Below, one piece after another: positions 1 through 6,547 of a stretch of 13,012 bases of DNA. The stretch's first letter is position 1; each line of letters starts with the position of its first letter. Below the pieces are notes generated by a model that was given only the letters and a program-made list of their open reading frames with translations, made no database searches and was not told where the DNA came from. The position numbers and the translations under genes are program-made. The stretch comes from HGM04593 sp964423665. GTDB lineage: Bacteria > Bacteroidota > Bacteroidia > Bacteroidales > Bacteroidaceae. The stretch is from the NCBI GenBank assembly GCA_964423665.1, contig CAYRFX010000060.1, forward strand, positions 1 to 13,012, read 5' to 3'.

Positions 1-856
1 TGATAATGCCGCCATACTGTTTGTCCCAGCCCCACTCCCACGACCAGTCGAGGATTTGCAAAGCCTGCTCGGTGAGCTCCTTTTCCCAACCGCGGTGCTT
101 CGCCTCCTCTAACAGGAACCAGGCGGTTTCTATGCAGTGTCCGGGGTTAATGACACGCCCGTTGCAGGTGTCTATGAATTCTCCGTTGGGACCCACCATC
201 TCCAATAGGGCATTGAACTCGGGTTTCATAAAGTCCTTGAGCGATGCTATCGACTCGTTAATCTGTTGGTCGAGCACGGGGTCGCTTATCACATTGCGTA
301 TGCGCGATGCGGTGTTTATGAGAATCATCACCAGAGAGTGTCCCTTTGCCTGCAGGCTTTCGAGGTATTTGGGCTCCATATACCCGGGGGTAGCCACAAA
401 CTTGCGTATGTCCTTGAACAGGGCAAGTGCCTTTTCGGCATAGCTCTTGTCGCCCGATGCCTTTGAGTACTCTGCCATAGCAATGGCGGCAAAGCTCTCC
501 GAGAATACATAACGGCGCTTGCGCAGCGGTGTTCCGTCCGCCTTCACCTCAAAATACATACGCCCGTCGCTGTCGAAGCAGTGCGCCTCAATAAAGTCTA
601 TTGTGCTTTTTGCAGCGGCAAGCCATTCGGGGTTTTTCTCTATTGTGTTATATGCAAAACTGCACACAAAGGCGAAACGCCCTTGGAACCACACCGATTT
701 TGTGCTGTCGATGAGCGAGCCGTCGCGGTCGAGGCAGGTGTAAATACCGCCGTTCACGCGGTCGAGACCGTTCTTAAGCCAAAAGGGCATGATGTTCTCG
801 CATAAATCCTTCTTATAGCTCTCTTGCCACTCGGCAAGATATTTTTTCCAATCCAT
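1..856 (-). CDS. nanE: N-acylglucosamine 2-epimerase, RnBP/AGE family (C-terminus cut by window edge)
   Basis: Interconverts N-acetylmannosamine and N-acetylglucosamine, the step after sialic-acid lyase, in the cytoplasm. The reading frame opens with ATG at 854-856 (MDWKKYLAEW) and stays open for 285 codons to the left edge. AGE proteins are about 390-400 residues, so roughly the last 100 are missing. The frame shows the (alpha/alpha)6-barrel signatures of the AGE/renin-binding-protein family: VWFQGR (residues 55-60) with its conserved Arg, and NPGHCIE (237-243), whose His is one of the two histidines implicated in catalysis; the second lies beyond the edge. It starts 41 bp after the lyase stop, same strand, so the two are almost certainly co-transcribed. 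Bacteroides fragilis is known to use this RnBP-type epimerase, not the proteobacterial NanE, in its nanLET operon. A different sugar epimerase of the same fold (for example cellobiose 2-epimerase) is made unlikely by the neighbouring lyase. Confidence 0.9.
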   Translation of the reverse strand, partial: MDWKKYLAEWQESYKKDLCENIMPFWLKNGLDRVNGGIYTCLDRDGSLIDSTKSVWFQGRFAFVCSFAYNTIEKNPEWLAAAKSTIDFIEAHCFDSDGRMYFEVKADGTPLRKRRYVFSESFAAIAMAEYSKASGDKSYAEKALALFKDIRKFVATPGYMEPKYLESLQAKGHSLVMILINTASRIRNVISDPVLDQQINESIASLKDFMKPEFNALLEMVGPNGEFIDTCNGRVINPGHCIETAWFLLEEAKHRGWEKELTEQALQILDWSWEWGWDKQYGGII

Positions 857-897
857 AGTGTTTAGATGCTTGGTCGTTAGATATCTTTCACTACATC

Positions 898-1815
898 TTA
901 AAATTTATTGCAACGCTCAAAGAAGTTGATAGCCTCAAGCTCCTTGCGCATGGCTGCCTCTTCCTCGTCTGTCATATTCTGGAACGGGGTGCGGTTCTTG
1001 CCAAGGTCGAGACCTATGAGTTTCATAATTCTCTTACCGCCCACAATGTTGCCACGGTAATGGCAGATAACGTTGATAACATCTTGTGAGAAGTTCTGCA
1101 ATTCGCGTGCCTTCTCCAAGTCGCCGGCGTTCCAAGCGTCAATGATGCCGGCAAGGTTGCAACCGTTGTAGTTTGTTGTTCCGCCTATGCCACCCTGTGC
1201 GCCGCCCATAGCAAGGCAGGGGAGAATGGTCTCGTCCTGACCGTGGAGCATATCGAACTTGCCGTTCTTGTAGAGGCGGCACTGGTTATATTCGTACATG
1301 CTCTCAAAAGTATATTTGATACCTGCGAAATTGGGGATGCGACCATCTACTGCCTCCAGGAATTTTACCATGGGAAGGAAGGCGCCGTTGAACGCGGGAA
1401 TGTGGTAGAAATAGAAGGGGAGTTCGGGTGCAGCCGATGCAATCTCCTCGCAATATTTTACCAGCTCCTCAACACGGCTCACTTTGGGGAACGGGGGTGC
1501 CATAGCTCCAATACCGAATACGCCCAATTTTTGTGCGTGCTCAGCCATTCTGCGGCTCGATTTTACACAGGTGCTGCCCACATGTACGATAATCTTGAAA
1601 TCCTTGGGAGCGGCTGCCACCCAAGCCTCGGCAAGTTTGATTCTCTCCTCCTCGGTGAGCATATATCCCTCGCCCGAAGAACCGTTGATAAACACACCTT
1701 TCATTCCATTCTTTGCAAGCATCTGTGCATATGCGGGAATGGGTTCATAGTTCACTTCGCCATTTTCATAGAACGGGGTAAAGGGGGCATCGATTAAGCC
1801 AATGATTTTTTCCAT
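898..1815 (-). CDS. nanL: N-acetylneuraminate lyase (sialic acid aldolase)
   Basis: Class I aldolase of the DapA/NAL family; splits N-acetylneuraminate into N-acetylmannosamine and pyruvate. It has 305 residues, the usual family length, and the frame is complete. Visible motifs: GSSGEG (45-50), the pyruvate-carboxylate-binding loop of the GxxGE type; Tyr137 in FYFYHIP, the catalytic proton-shuttle tyrosine; Lys167 in FAGIKYT, the Schiff-base lysine. The tyrosine and the sequence around the lysine fit NAL better than dihydrodipicolinate synthase, and the adjacent nanE-type epimerase confirms the pathway. The gene is also called nanA. No Shine-Dalgarno-like sequence precedes the ATG, as is usual in Bacteroidales. 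It sits 101 bp downstream of the acyltransferase gene and 41 bp upstream of the epimerase gene on the same strand. The 101-bp gap is long enough for its own promoter (see the separate weak entry). Confidence 0.95.
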   Translation of the reverse strand: MEKIIGLIDAPFTPFYENGEVNYEPIPAYAQMLAKNGMKGVFINGSSGEGYMLTEEERIKLAEAWVAAAPKDFKIIVHVGSTCVKSSRRMAEHAQKLGVFGIGAMAPPFPKVSRVEELVKYCEEIASAAPELPFYFYHIPAFNGAFLPMVKFLEAVDGRIPNFAGIKYTFESMYEYNQCRLYKNGKFDMLHGQDETILPCLAMGGAQGGIGGTTNYNGCNLAGIIDAWNAGDLEKARELQNFSQDVINVICHYRGNIVGGKRIMKLIGLDLGKNRTPFQNMTDEEEAAMRKELEAINFFERCNKF

Positions 1816-1862
1816 AGCATTAAATATTTTGATTAGTTATAATTAATATTCTATTATCGGTG

Positions 1863-1894
1863 CAAAAAAAGATAAAAAAAACAGAAAGTACAAA
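1863..1894 (-). promoter_or_regulatory. Possible weak promoter for the lyase-epimerase pair
   Basis: On the minus strand a TTTG (1891-1894) is followed by a T-rich tract ending in TATCTTTTTTTG (1863-1874). Read as a Bacteroidales promoter, either TATCTTTT is the -7 with a short 16-bp spacer, or the last TTTG is the -7 core with a 20-bp spacer but without the TA. Neither fit is clean. The tract lies about 50 bp upstream of the lyase start, where an internal promoter would be expected. Confidence 0.3.
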
Positions 1895-1916
1895 TTTTAC
1901 TCTATTTATCAGGCGG

Positions 1917-3035
1917 CTATGCTTTCAAAAAAAGTTTTTGTTTGTATAGCAAGCGCAGAATGAGGAACAATATAATGCTGTTTGCAGCGGTGAGCAACAC
2001 ACCATACCAGTCACCGCCTATATATTGCTGGGTGCCGTGTAACAGTGACGATGCTATGCTGCGGAAATTTATTATCTCTCCTATGAGGTAGGCTGTTATT
2101 GCATTGCAGCCATAGTATAGTAGCCACTCCCAGCCGTTGCGGTGCCCCTTAACATCAATCCACCAGTAGAAGATGGCAAGCAACAGATAGCAAAGACCGC
2201 CGCTGTAAACGGTCATACTGCCATTCCAGATGCGTTTTACCATAGGTTGCCACGCGTCCCACAAAAGACCGGCAGCTATAAGTGCTACGCCCACTGCCAA
2301 TAAATAAAGTGCGGTGCGTTTGCGGTCTCCATCGCCGCTCTTTATGAGCGTGCCGGCAAGGCTGCCCATCGCCACGGTGCAGCAGAATGTGAGGCTGCTC
2401 CACACCCATGTGTAGTCGTACCACGGGGCGAATATCACGCTACCGTCAGCTGCAATTTGGCTTTGGTCGCGGAAACGCCCAAGAATGAATTTATCAACCT
2501 CGCAGGCAAAATTGCCCTGCGGTGTGTTGTCGCCCCATAGCACCATCGGTACGGTGTATATTATGAGCAGGGTGATGATGGCTGCCACTTGCGTGCGTGG
2601 TTTCAAGTATAGCACCAACGGCACGGTGAGCAGGTAACCCACGGCTATTGCTTGCAGTGTGTTGCTATAAAGATATACGGCATCGGGGTTCAGCGACAGT
2701 ATATTTCCTTGCACCAAAATTCCTAATGCAAAAAGTATGACAAAGCGTTTTAGAACTCTTTTCCACAAAGCCGCTGCGCTGTTCTGTTTAAGATATTTAG
2801 GGAGCGAGAAGGGCATTGTAACCCCCGACATAAAGAGGAACAGCGGCATCACAAGGTCCCATGCCCGGAATCCTTCCCAGCTTGCGTGGTCGAGCTGTGC
2901 AAGCAGTGTGCTGTTGAGTGTTTCGTTGTTTATAGTGAGCAAGGCAGCACGCAACACGGGTTGCAGGCCCACAAGCATAAAAAGGTCGAGCCCGCGCAAT
3001 ACATCGAGCGATAGCAGTCTTTCGTTCTTTTTCAT
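1917..3035 (-). CDS. HGSNAT-like integral membrane acyltransferase (DUF5009/DUF1624 type)
   Basis: A polytopic membrane protein of 372 residues. The N-terminus carries RLLSLDVLRGLDLFMLVG (6-23), the signature of the YeiB/HGSNAT-like acyltransferase families. Next comes LDHASWEGFRAWDLVMPLF (48-66), matching the conserved region of heparan-alpha-glucosaminide N-acetyltransferase in which a His (here His50) is thought to carry the acetyl group. About ten hydrophobic segments follow. Family members move acetyl groups across a membrane onto an amino-sugar acceptor; the substrate here is unknown. It is upstream of, and on the same strand as, the lyase and epimerase genes, which suggests a role in handling acetylated amino sugars or O-acetylated sialic acid, but this is inference. 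The start at 3035 gives MKKNERLLSLDVLRG, the usual short N-terminus. The membrane-protein and family calls are strong; the acceptor is not known. Confidence 0.8.
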   Translation of the reverse strand: MKKNERLLSLDVLRGLDLFMLVGLQPVLRAALLTINNETLNSTLLAQLDHASWEGFRAWDLVMPLFLFMSGVTMPFSLPKYLKQNSAAALWKRVLKRFVILFALGILVQGNILSLNPDAVYLYSNTLQAIAVGYLLTVPLVLYLKPRTQVAAIITLLIIYTVPMVLWGDNTPQGNFACEVDKFILGRFRDQSQIAADGSVIFAPWYDYTWVWSSLTFCCTVAMGSLAGTLIKSGDGDRKRTALYLLAVGVALIAAGLLWDAWQPMVKRIWNGSMTVYSGGLCYLLLAIFYWWIDVKGHRNGWEWLLYYGCNAITAYLIGEIINFRSIASSLLHGTQQYIGGDWYGVLLTAANSIILFLILRLLYKQKLFLKA

Positions 3036-3063
3036 TATGGTTAATTGAATGGAATTATAGTTG

Positions 3064-3071
3064 CGAAGATA
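3064..3071 (-). promoter_or_regulatory. Candidate -7 element upstream of the acyltransferase/nan block
   Basis: Minus-strand TATCTTCG is one base from the Bacteroidales -7 consensus TAnnTTTG and lies 29 bp upstream of the ATG. No TTTG sits at the expected 19-21 bp spacing, so the -33 element is weak or absent. This would drive the acyltransferase gene and perhaps all three nan-block genes. Confidence 0.4.
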
Positions 3072-3171
3072 ATCTTTTTTTTGCTTTATTAATAATAAAT
3101 ATCAATTTTGATGGCTCCCGTTCTCTCTTTTTTCTCTGTTGCCGGGAATTTGTTGTAAAATGCTGGTGCCT

Positions 3172-3202
3172 TTTGCAAGATTAAAAAATGTTTGTATATT
3201 TG
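3172..3202 (+). promoter_or_regulatory. Bacteroidales-type promoter of the arsR cassette
   Basis: TTTG (3172-3175), a 19-bp spacer, then TATATTTG (3195-3202): an exact match to the Bacteroidales sigma-ABfr consensus. It lies 20 bp upstream of the arsR ATG at 3223, predicting a transcript start near 3208 and a very short leader. Confidence 0.8.
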
Positions 3203-3221
3203 CGAACAAATTGATATAAAC
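3190..3221 (+). promoter_or_regulatory. Candidate ArsR operator overlapping the promoter
   Basis: The -7 and transcript-start region contains TTTG-CGAA-CAAA (3199-3210), a 4+4 inverted repeat. It is nested in a wider imperfect one, GTTTGTATAT (3190-3199) against ATATAAAC (3214-3221). ArsR/SmtB repressors bind AT-rich dyads placed exactly like this, so autoregulation is likely. The precise half-sites are inferred by eye. Confidence 0.45.
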
Positions 3222-3222
3222 T

Positions 3223-3552
3223 ATGTCTGCAAAAGAATATACAATAAAACAGGAACTTGTTGCCCGTTTCGCAAAGGCAATGGGTCATCCTGCCCGTGTG
3301 GCTATCCTTCAATTTCTTGCCAAGCGTGATACCTGTTATTTTGGAGATATTCACGAGGAATTGCCAATAGCCAAGGCTACCGTGTCGCAGCATCTTAAGG
3401 AGTTGAAAGATGCTGGGCTTATACAGGGCGAAGTGGAGGCTCCCAAAGTGAAATATTGCATCAACCGCGAGAATTGGAAGCTGGCGAGTGAACTGTTTGC
3501 CGATTTCTTTGGGCAATGTGCGTGCAAGAAAGAGAGTTGCTGTACACCATAA
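3223..3552 (+). CDS. ArsR/SmtB-family metal-responsive repressor
   Basis: A winged-helix DNA-binding protein of 109 residues. The N-terminal helix has MGHPARVAILQFL (20-32), typical of ArsR proteins. The helix-turn-helix follows with the recognition helix around KATVSQHLKELKDAGLI (51-67), then the beta-wing GEVEAPKVKYCI (69-80). Cysteines occur at 38, 79, 99, 101, 106 and 107; the last four form a C-terminal CAC...CC tail that could bind a soft metal or As(III). The classic ArsR ELCVCDL motif in the recognition-helix region is not present (the equivalent stretch reads TCYFGDIHEEL, with one Cys), so the sensor site probably differs. It is first in a run of four same-strand genes encoding exporters and a thiol protein, and presumably represses them through the overlapping dyad. 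The inducer (arsenite, organoarsenical, zinc or cadmium) cannot be told from sequence. Confidence 0.88.
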   Translation: MSAKEYTIKQELVARFAKAMGHPARVAILQFLAKRDTCYFGDIHEELPIAKATVSQHLKELKDAGLIQGEVEAPKVKYCINRENWKLASELFADFFGQCACKKESCCTP

Positions 3553-3563
3553 ATTAAAAGGAA

Positions 3564-4454
3564 ATGATTTCTAATCGCGAAAAAGAAATTTTCAAAGTGA
3601 CTTGGATTGGCAGTATTGTTAATTTTTTGTTGCTTATATTCAAATTTGTGGCAGGCATCGTTGGGCATAGTGCGGCAATGGTTGCTGATGCAGTGCACTC
3701 ATTATCGGATTTCGTTACCGACATTGTAGTAATTGTCTTTGTTCGTATATCGGAAAAGCCCGAAGATGAAGGGCACGAATATGGGCATGGAAAATATGAG
3801 ACTTTAGCTACGGCTATTATTGGTCTGATTCTATTCTTTGTTGGTGTAGGTATCCTGTTCAATGGTGCAAAGAGCGTCATTGATACTATTGGTGGCGAAT
3901 CGTTGGCGGCACCAAGTATGTTGGCTCTTGTTGCTGCTGTTTTATCAATAGTTCTCAAGGAACTTTTGTATCGCTACACAATTTACAAGAGCAAAAAACT
4001 CAATTCTCAAGCTATGGTGGCAAATGCTTGGCACCATCGTAGCGATGCATTCTCGTCGATAGGTACGTTTATTGGCATTAGCGGAGCTGTTTGTTTGGGG
4101 GAACGATGGCGAATATTAGACCCCATAGCGGCCATCGTTGTTAGTTTCTTTATTATAAAGGTGTCTCTTCGGCTATTGAAACCTTGTGTTGATGAATTGT
4201 TGGAACGCTCTCTGCCTAAGGAGACCGAAAATAGGATATTGGATATTATACAATCTTTCTCCGAAGTTAGTGCACCTCACCATTTGCGTACGCGCCGCAT
4301 TGGAAACCATATGGCTATTGAAGTCCACATCAGGATGGATGGAAAAATGCCTCTGGTTAAAGCGCATTCATTGGCGAGTGAAATTGAGAAAAGACTAAAA
4401 GATGAATTTGGAAATGAAACACATATAGGTATTCATATGGAGCCAACGAAATAA
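3564..4454 (+). CDS. Cation diffusion facilitator (CDF) family metal exporter
   Basis: A proton-coupled divalent-cation antiporter of the inner membrane, 296 residues. Six hydrophobic segments span roughly 11-206, followed by a cytoplasmic alpha-beta domain (about 207-296) as in YiiP/FieF. The transport site is readable: HSLSD (His45, Asp49) in TM2 and HHRSD (His157, Asp161) in TM5, an HD-HD arrangement. FieF/YiiP has DD-HD and Mn-type CDFs have DD-DD; HD-HD is the pattern of zinc-selective ZnT/ZitB-type transporters, so zinc (or cadmium) export is the likeliest role. The EYGHGKYE loop (72-79) is a family hallmark. It begins 11 bp after the arsR stop, with AAAAGGA ahead of the ATG as a possible ribosome site, so it should be co-regulated by ArsR. 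Hand-counted G+C in two of its 60-base lines is 35% and 38%, well below flanking genes (about 58% in sampled lines). Confidence 0.92.
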   Translation: MISNREKEIFKVTWIGSIVNFLLLIFKFVAGIVGHSAAMVADAVHSLSDFVTDIVVIVFVRISEKPEDEGHEYGHGKYETLATAIIGLILFFVGVGILFNGAKSVIDTIGGESLAAPSMLALVAAVLSIVLKELLYRYTIYKSKKLNSQAMVANAWHHRSDAFSSIGTFIGISGAVCLGERWRILDPIAAIVVSFFIIKVSLRLLKPCVDELLERSLPKETENRILDIIQSFSEVSAPHHLRTRRIGNHMAIEVHIRMDGKMPLVKAHSLASEIEKRLKDEFGNETHIGIHMEPTK

Positions 4455-4466
4455 GGCTCTTTTTTT
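4440..4466 (+). terminator. Weak hairpin plus T7 after the CDF gene
   Basis: GAGCC (4440-4444) and GGCTC (4455-4459) can form a 5-bp stem with a 10-nt loop that includes the CDF stop codon, followed by seven Ts (4460-4466). It has terminator layout but is short, so it may only reduce read-through into the two downstream genes. Confidence 0.4.
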
Positions 4467-4489
4467 AGATGTAATGTTTGTTGTTTTGC

Positions 4490-4510
4490 GAATAACGAAT
4501 AATGAATAAC
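4490..4510 (+). repeat. Three tandem 7-bp repeats at the thiol-protein start
   Basis: GAATAAC, GAATAAT and GAATAAC follow each other without gaps. The ATG at 4502 lies across the junction of the second and third units. Whether this is a chance simple repeat or a slippage site is unknown. Confidence 0.7.
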
Positions 4511-4756
4511 AAATACGATAATATGGAAATAAAAATTTTGGGCTCTTGTTGTGCCAAATGTAATGCAACCTTTAGTGTTGTGGAGAGAGTTATACGCGAT
4601 AACCATCTTGATGTAAAACTTGCAAAAGTAACCGATATGATGGAGATAATGAGTTGCAATGTGATGACACTGCCTGCCGTGGTCGTAGATGGTAAAGTGA
4701 AAATTAAGGGGCGTGTGCCATTGGAGAGTGAGGTTAAAGAACTATTAGGCTTATGA
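4502..4756 (+). CDS. Small thioredoxin-fold redox protein (thioredoxin_3 family)
   Basis: 84 residues as drawn; resembles the MTH895/TM0996 small redox-active disulfide proteins. The fold signature is clear: MEIKILGSCCAKC with the CxxC pair Cys17/Cys20 plus an extra Cys16, a central helix, and TLPAVVVDGKVKIKG (56-70) containing the cis-proline (Pro58) typical of thioredoxins. An additional Cys52 lies just before it. Family members start directly at MEIKILG, so the ATG at 4523 (77 residues) is at least as likely as 4502, which falls inside a tandem repeat; neither has a good ribosome site. Its TGA overlaps the permease ATG (ATGA, 4 nt), indicating translational coupling. Proteins of this kind are often found beside ArsP/DUF318 permeases. 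A role as metal- or arsenic-binding thiol partner or reductant for the permease is inference. Confidence 0.85.
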   Translation: MNNKYDNMEIKILGSCCAKCNATFSVVERVIRDNHLDVKLAKVTDMMEIMSCNVMTLPAVVVDGKVKIKGRVPLESEVKELLGL

Positions 4757-5721
4757 TACAACAATTTGCCGATTGGTTGGTGTATGCAGTCTTTGGTATA
4801 GATGCAGCCACATCATTGGGAGTAGCAGTCAATTTCTTTATCTACGATACGATAAAGATTGTTATTCTGCTTTTTGTCATCAGTTTTGTGATGGGAGTAA
4901 TAAATGCTTATTTCCCTATTGAAAGGCTGCGACAATACCTCACCACTCACAAACTCTATGGCTTGGACTACTTTATGGCAGCCTTGTTCGGTGGTATTAC
5001 TCCGTTCTGCTCCTGCTCCTCTGTGCCGTTGTTTATAGGCTTTGTAAAGGGCGGTATTCCATTAGGCGTTATGCTTACTTTCCTCATAGCCTCGCCATTG
5101 GTGAGCGAGGTGGCGATAGCAATGTTTCTTGGTTCATTTGGAGTAAAGGCTACACTTGTATATGTTATCAGCGGCACGGTTTTATCGATGATTGCAGGGT
5201 ATATCTTGGGGCGTATGCACCTTGAATCTTATCTGAGTGATTGGGTAAAGAGTGCACAGATGCAATCCAACGCACAAAGCGAGCAATGGGAAGTGGAGAA
5301 AACTTCATTTATGAAGCGACTGCCCATCATTGCAAAAGAGTCTTGGGGCACTGTATGTGGGGTGTTGCTGTATATTATAATCGGTATCGGCATAGGTGCC
5401 GCTATGCACGGATTTGTGCCTGCTGGCTTCTTTGAACAATATCTGTCGGCTGCAAATTGGTGGGGTGTCCCCCTTGCCGTGATACTTGCAGTGCCTCTCT
5501 ATGCCAACCCTGCGAGTGTGGTTCCTGTTGTTGAGGTGTTTGTGGCAAAGGGTATTCCGCTCGGTACGGCTATCGCTTTTATGATGGCAATCATCGGGCT
5601 CTCTATTCCCGAAGCCACAATGCTTAAAAAGGTAATGCGTTGGCGATTGATAGGCATCTTCTTTGGAGTAGTAACATTGTTGATAATCATTTCGGGCTAT
5701 TTGTTTAATTGGATTTTATGA
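4753..5721 (+). CDS. ArsP/DUF318-family permease (organoarsenical or metal efflux)
   Basis: An integral membrane protein of 322 residues with about eight hydrophobic segments in two halves, separated by a hydrophilic linker (about 165-185). The family hallmark TPFCSCSSVPLF (83-94), with Cys86 and Cys88, is intact. The second-half counterpart VPLYANPASVVPVVE (247-261) and SPLVSEVAIAMF (114-125) also match PF03773. Characterised ArsP members export trivalent methylarsenite and related aromatic arsenicals; a related branch (SO_0444 type) is annotated as Cu/Zn efflux. This protein lacks the long cysteine/histidine-rich tail of that branch. Its 4-nt ATGA overlap with the thiol-protein gene and its place after arsR support inducible toxic-metalloid export. 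G+C is near 45-48% in two counted lines, higher than the CDF gene. Confidence 0.88.
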   Translation: MIQQFADWLVYAVFGIDAATSLGVAVNFFIYDTIKIVILLFVISFVMGVINAYFPIERLRQYLTTHKLYGLDYFMAALFGGITPFCSCSSVPLFIGFVKGGIPLGVMLTFLIASPLVSEVAIAMFLGSFGVKATLVYVISGTVLSMIAGYILGRMHLESYLSDWVKSAQMQSNAQSEQWEVEKTSFMKRLPIIAKESWGTVCGVLLYIIIGIGIGAAMHGFVPAGFFEQYLSAANWWGVPLAVILAVPLYANPASVVPVVEVFVAKGIPLGTAIAFMMAIIGLSIPEATMLKKVMRWRLIGIFFGVVTLLIIISGYLFNWIL

Positions 5722-5780
5722 GAATATTGAATGATGGCTGTTTTTAATGAGATTTCTGCAATATTGTGTTTGCTTTTTCT

Positions 5781-5788
5781 TAATTTTG
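5781..5788 (+). promoter_or_regulatory. Candidate -7 element for trmO
   Basis: TAATTTTG matches TAnnTTTG and lies 22 bp upstream of the trmO ATG. No TTTG occurs at the correct spacing, so the -33 box is degenerate. The gap after the permease gene (5722-5780) also contains AATATTG/CAATATT arms 29 bp apart, but no convincing terminator. Confidence 0.5.
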
Positions 5789-5810
5789 CCGTTGAGACAG
5801 ATTCCTTATT

Positions 5811-6494
5811 ATGAATATAGAACCTATTGCATATTTTCGCTCGGCACTCACAACAAAGTTTGGTGTGCCTCGCCAGAGCGGGCTCGCCGGTGAACTAAGC
5901 GGCACCATAGTTTTTGTGCCAAAATATCGCAATGCAGTTGCTTTGCGTGGGCTCGAAGGGTTCGATTACCTGTGGCTCATCTGGGGCTTTTCTGCCAATA
6001 TCAGGCAGGGCGTGGAGTGGAGTCCCACAGTGCGCCCGCCACTATTGGGCGGTAACACGGCGATGGGCGTCTTTGCTACCCGCTCGCCCTTTCGCCCCAA
6101 TAATTTAGGGCTCTCATCGGTTAAGATTGTTGCAATAGAAGATACCGTAGCCGATGGCGCGGTTATTCATGTTCAAGGAGCCGACCTCATGAACGGCACG
6201 CCCATTTATGATATAAAGCCCTATGTTGCATACAGTGATGCTCACCCTGCGGCACGCAGTGGCTTTGTCGATGAAAAAGCGTGGCAGTGTCTCTCAGTGA
6301 ATATTCCGCAGGAGTATGAGAGGCTCTTCTCTCCGCAAGATTACAAGGCGTTGCAACAGGTGCTTTCTCTCGACCCTCGCCCGCAGTATCACGACGCCCC
6401 CGAAAGGGTTTATGGCATGCCCTTTGCCGGCTACGATGTGCGTTTTACCGTGCAGGGGAATGAACTAAATGTGGTGGAGATCGTCTTGTTATAG
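5811..6494 (+). CDS. trmO: tRNA (N6-threonylcarbamoyladenosine(37)-N6)-methyltransferase TrmO
   Basis: S-adenosylmethionine-dependent enzyme (TsaA/YaeB/VirR family) that methylates t6A37 in ANN-decoding tRNAs to m6t6A. It has 227 residues, a normal length. It opens with IEPIAYFRS, the usual start of the beta-barrel domain. The defining block is FATRSPFRPNNLGLSSVKI (88-106), the SAM-binding, dimer-forming signature. DLMNGTPIYDIKPYV (125-139) follows, then a small C-terminal domain of about 70 residues ending in the YGMPFAGYDVRF region. The gene stands alone on the plus strand with its own -7 element and has no functional link to the cassette before it or umuDC after it. Confidence 0.93.
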   Translation: MNIEPIAYFRSALTTKFGVPRQSGLAGELSGTIVFVPKYRNAVALRGLEGFDYLWLIWGFSANIRQGVEWSPTVRPPLLGGNTAMGVFATRSPFRPNNLGLSSVKIVAIEDTVADGAVIHVQGADLMNGTPIYDIKPYVAYSDAHPAARSGFVDEKAWQCLSVNIPQEYERLFSPQDYKALQQVLSLDPRPQYHDAPERVYGMPFAGYDVRFTVQGNELNVVEIVLL

Positions 6495-6497
6495 ATG

Positions 6498-6513
6498 CTT
6501 GTTTGTTTACAAG
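6498..6513 (+). promoter_or_regulatory. Inverted repeat CTTGT-N6-ACAAG over the umuDC promoter (candidate SOS operator)
   Basis: A perfect 5+5 dyad with a 6-bp centre. Its left arm contains the TTG of the -33 box (6499-6501) and it covers much of the spacer, so a bound repressor would block the promoter. The layout is that of a LexA-type box, but the sequence is neither the E. coli CTGT-N8-ACAG site nor the Gram-positive GAAC-N4-GTTC site. The binding protein is unknown. Confidence 0.5.
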
Positions 6514-6529
6514 AAAATTATTATCTTTG
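6498..6529 (+). promoter_or_regulatory. Bacteroidales-type promoter of umuDC
   Basis: CTTG (6498-6501), a 20-bp spacer and TATCTTTG (6522-6529), a full -7 consensus. This predicts a transcript start near 6535 and a leader of about 90 nt before the umuD ATG. Confidence 0.75.
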
Positions 6530-6547
6530 CAATGTAATTATTAGTAC

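Noticed and set aside
6..805. Several plus-strand open frames in the first 800 bases
   Set aside because: They lie antisense to the epimerase gene, whose minus-strand frame is open for 285 codons with clear family motifs.
1243..1797. Plus-strand 184-codon open frame opposite the sialic-acid lyase
   Set aside because: It is antisense to a complete, motif-bearing lyase gene and its translation shows no recognisable domain.
3554..3958. Minus-strand 134-codon frame opposite the CDF gene
   Set aside because: Low-complexity translation with no motif; shadow of the conserved transporter frame.
5723..5765. AATATTG/CAATATT arms after the permease gene as a terminator
   Set aside because: The arms are AT-only apart from one pair, 29 bp apart and not followed by a T-run.
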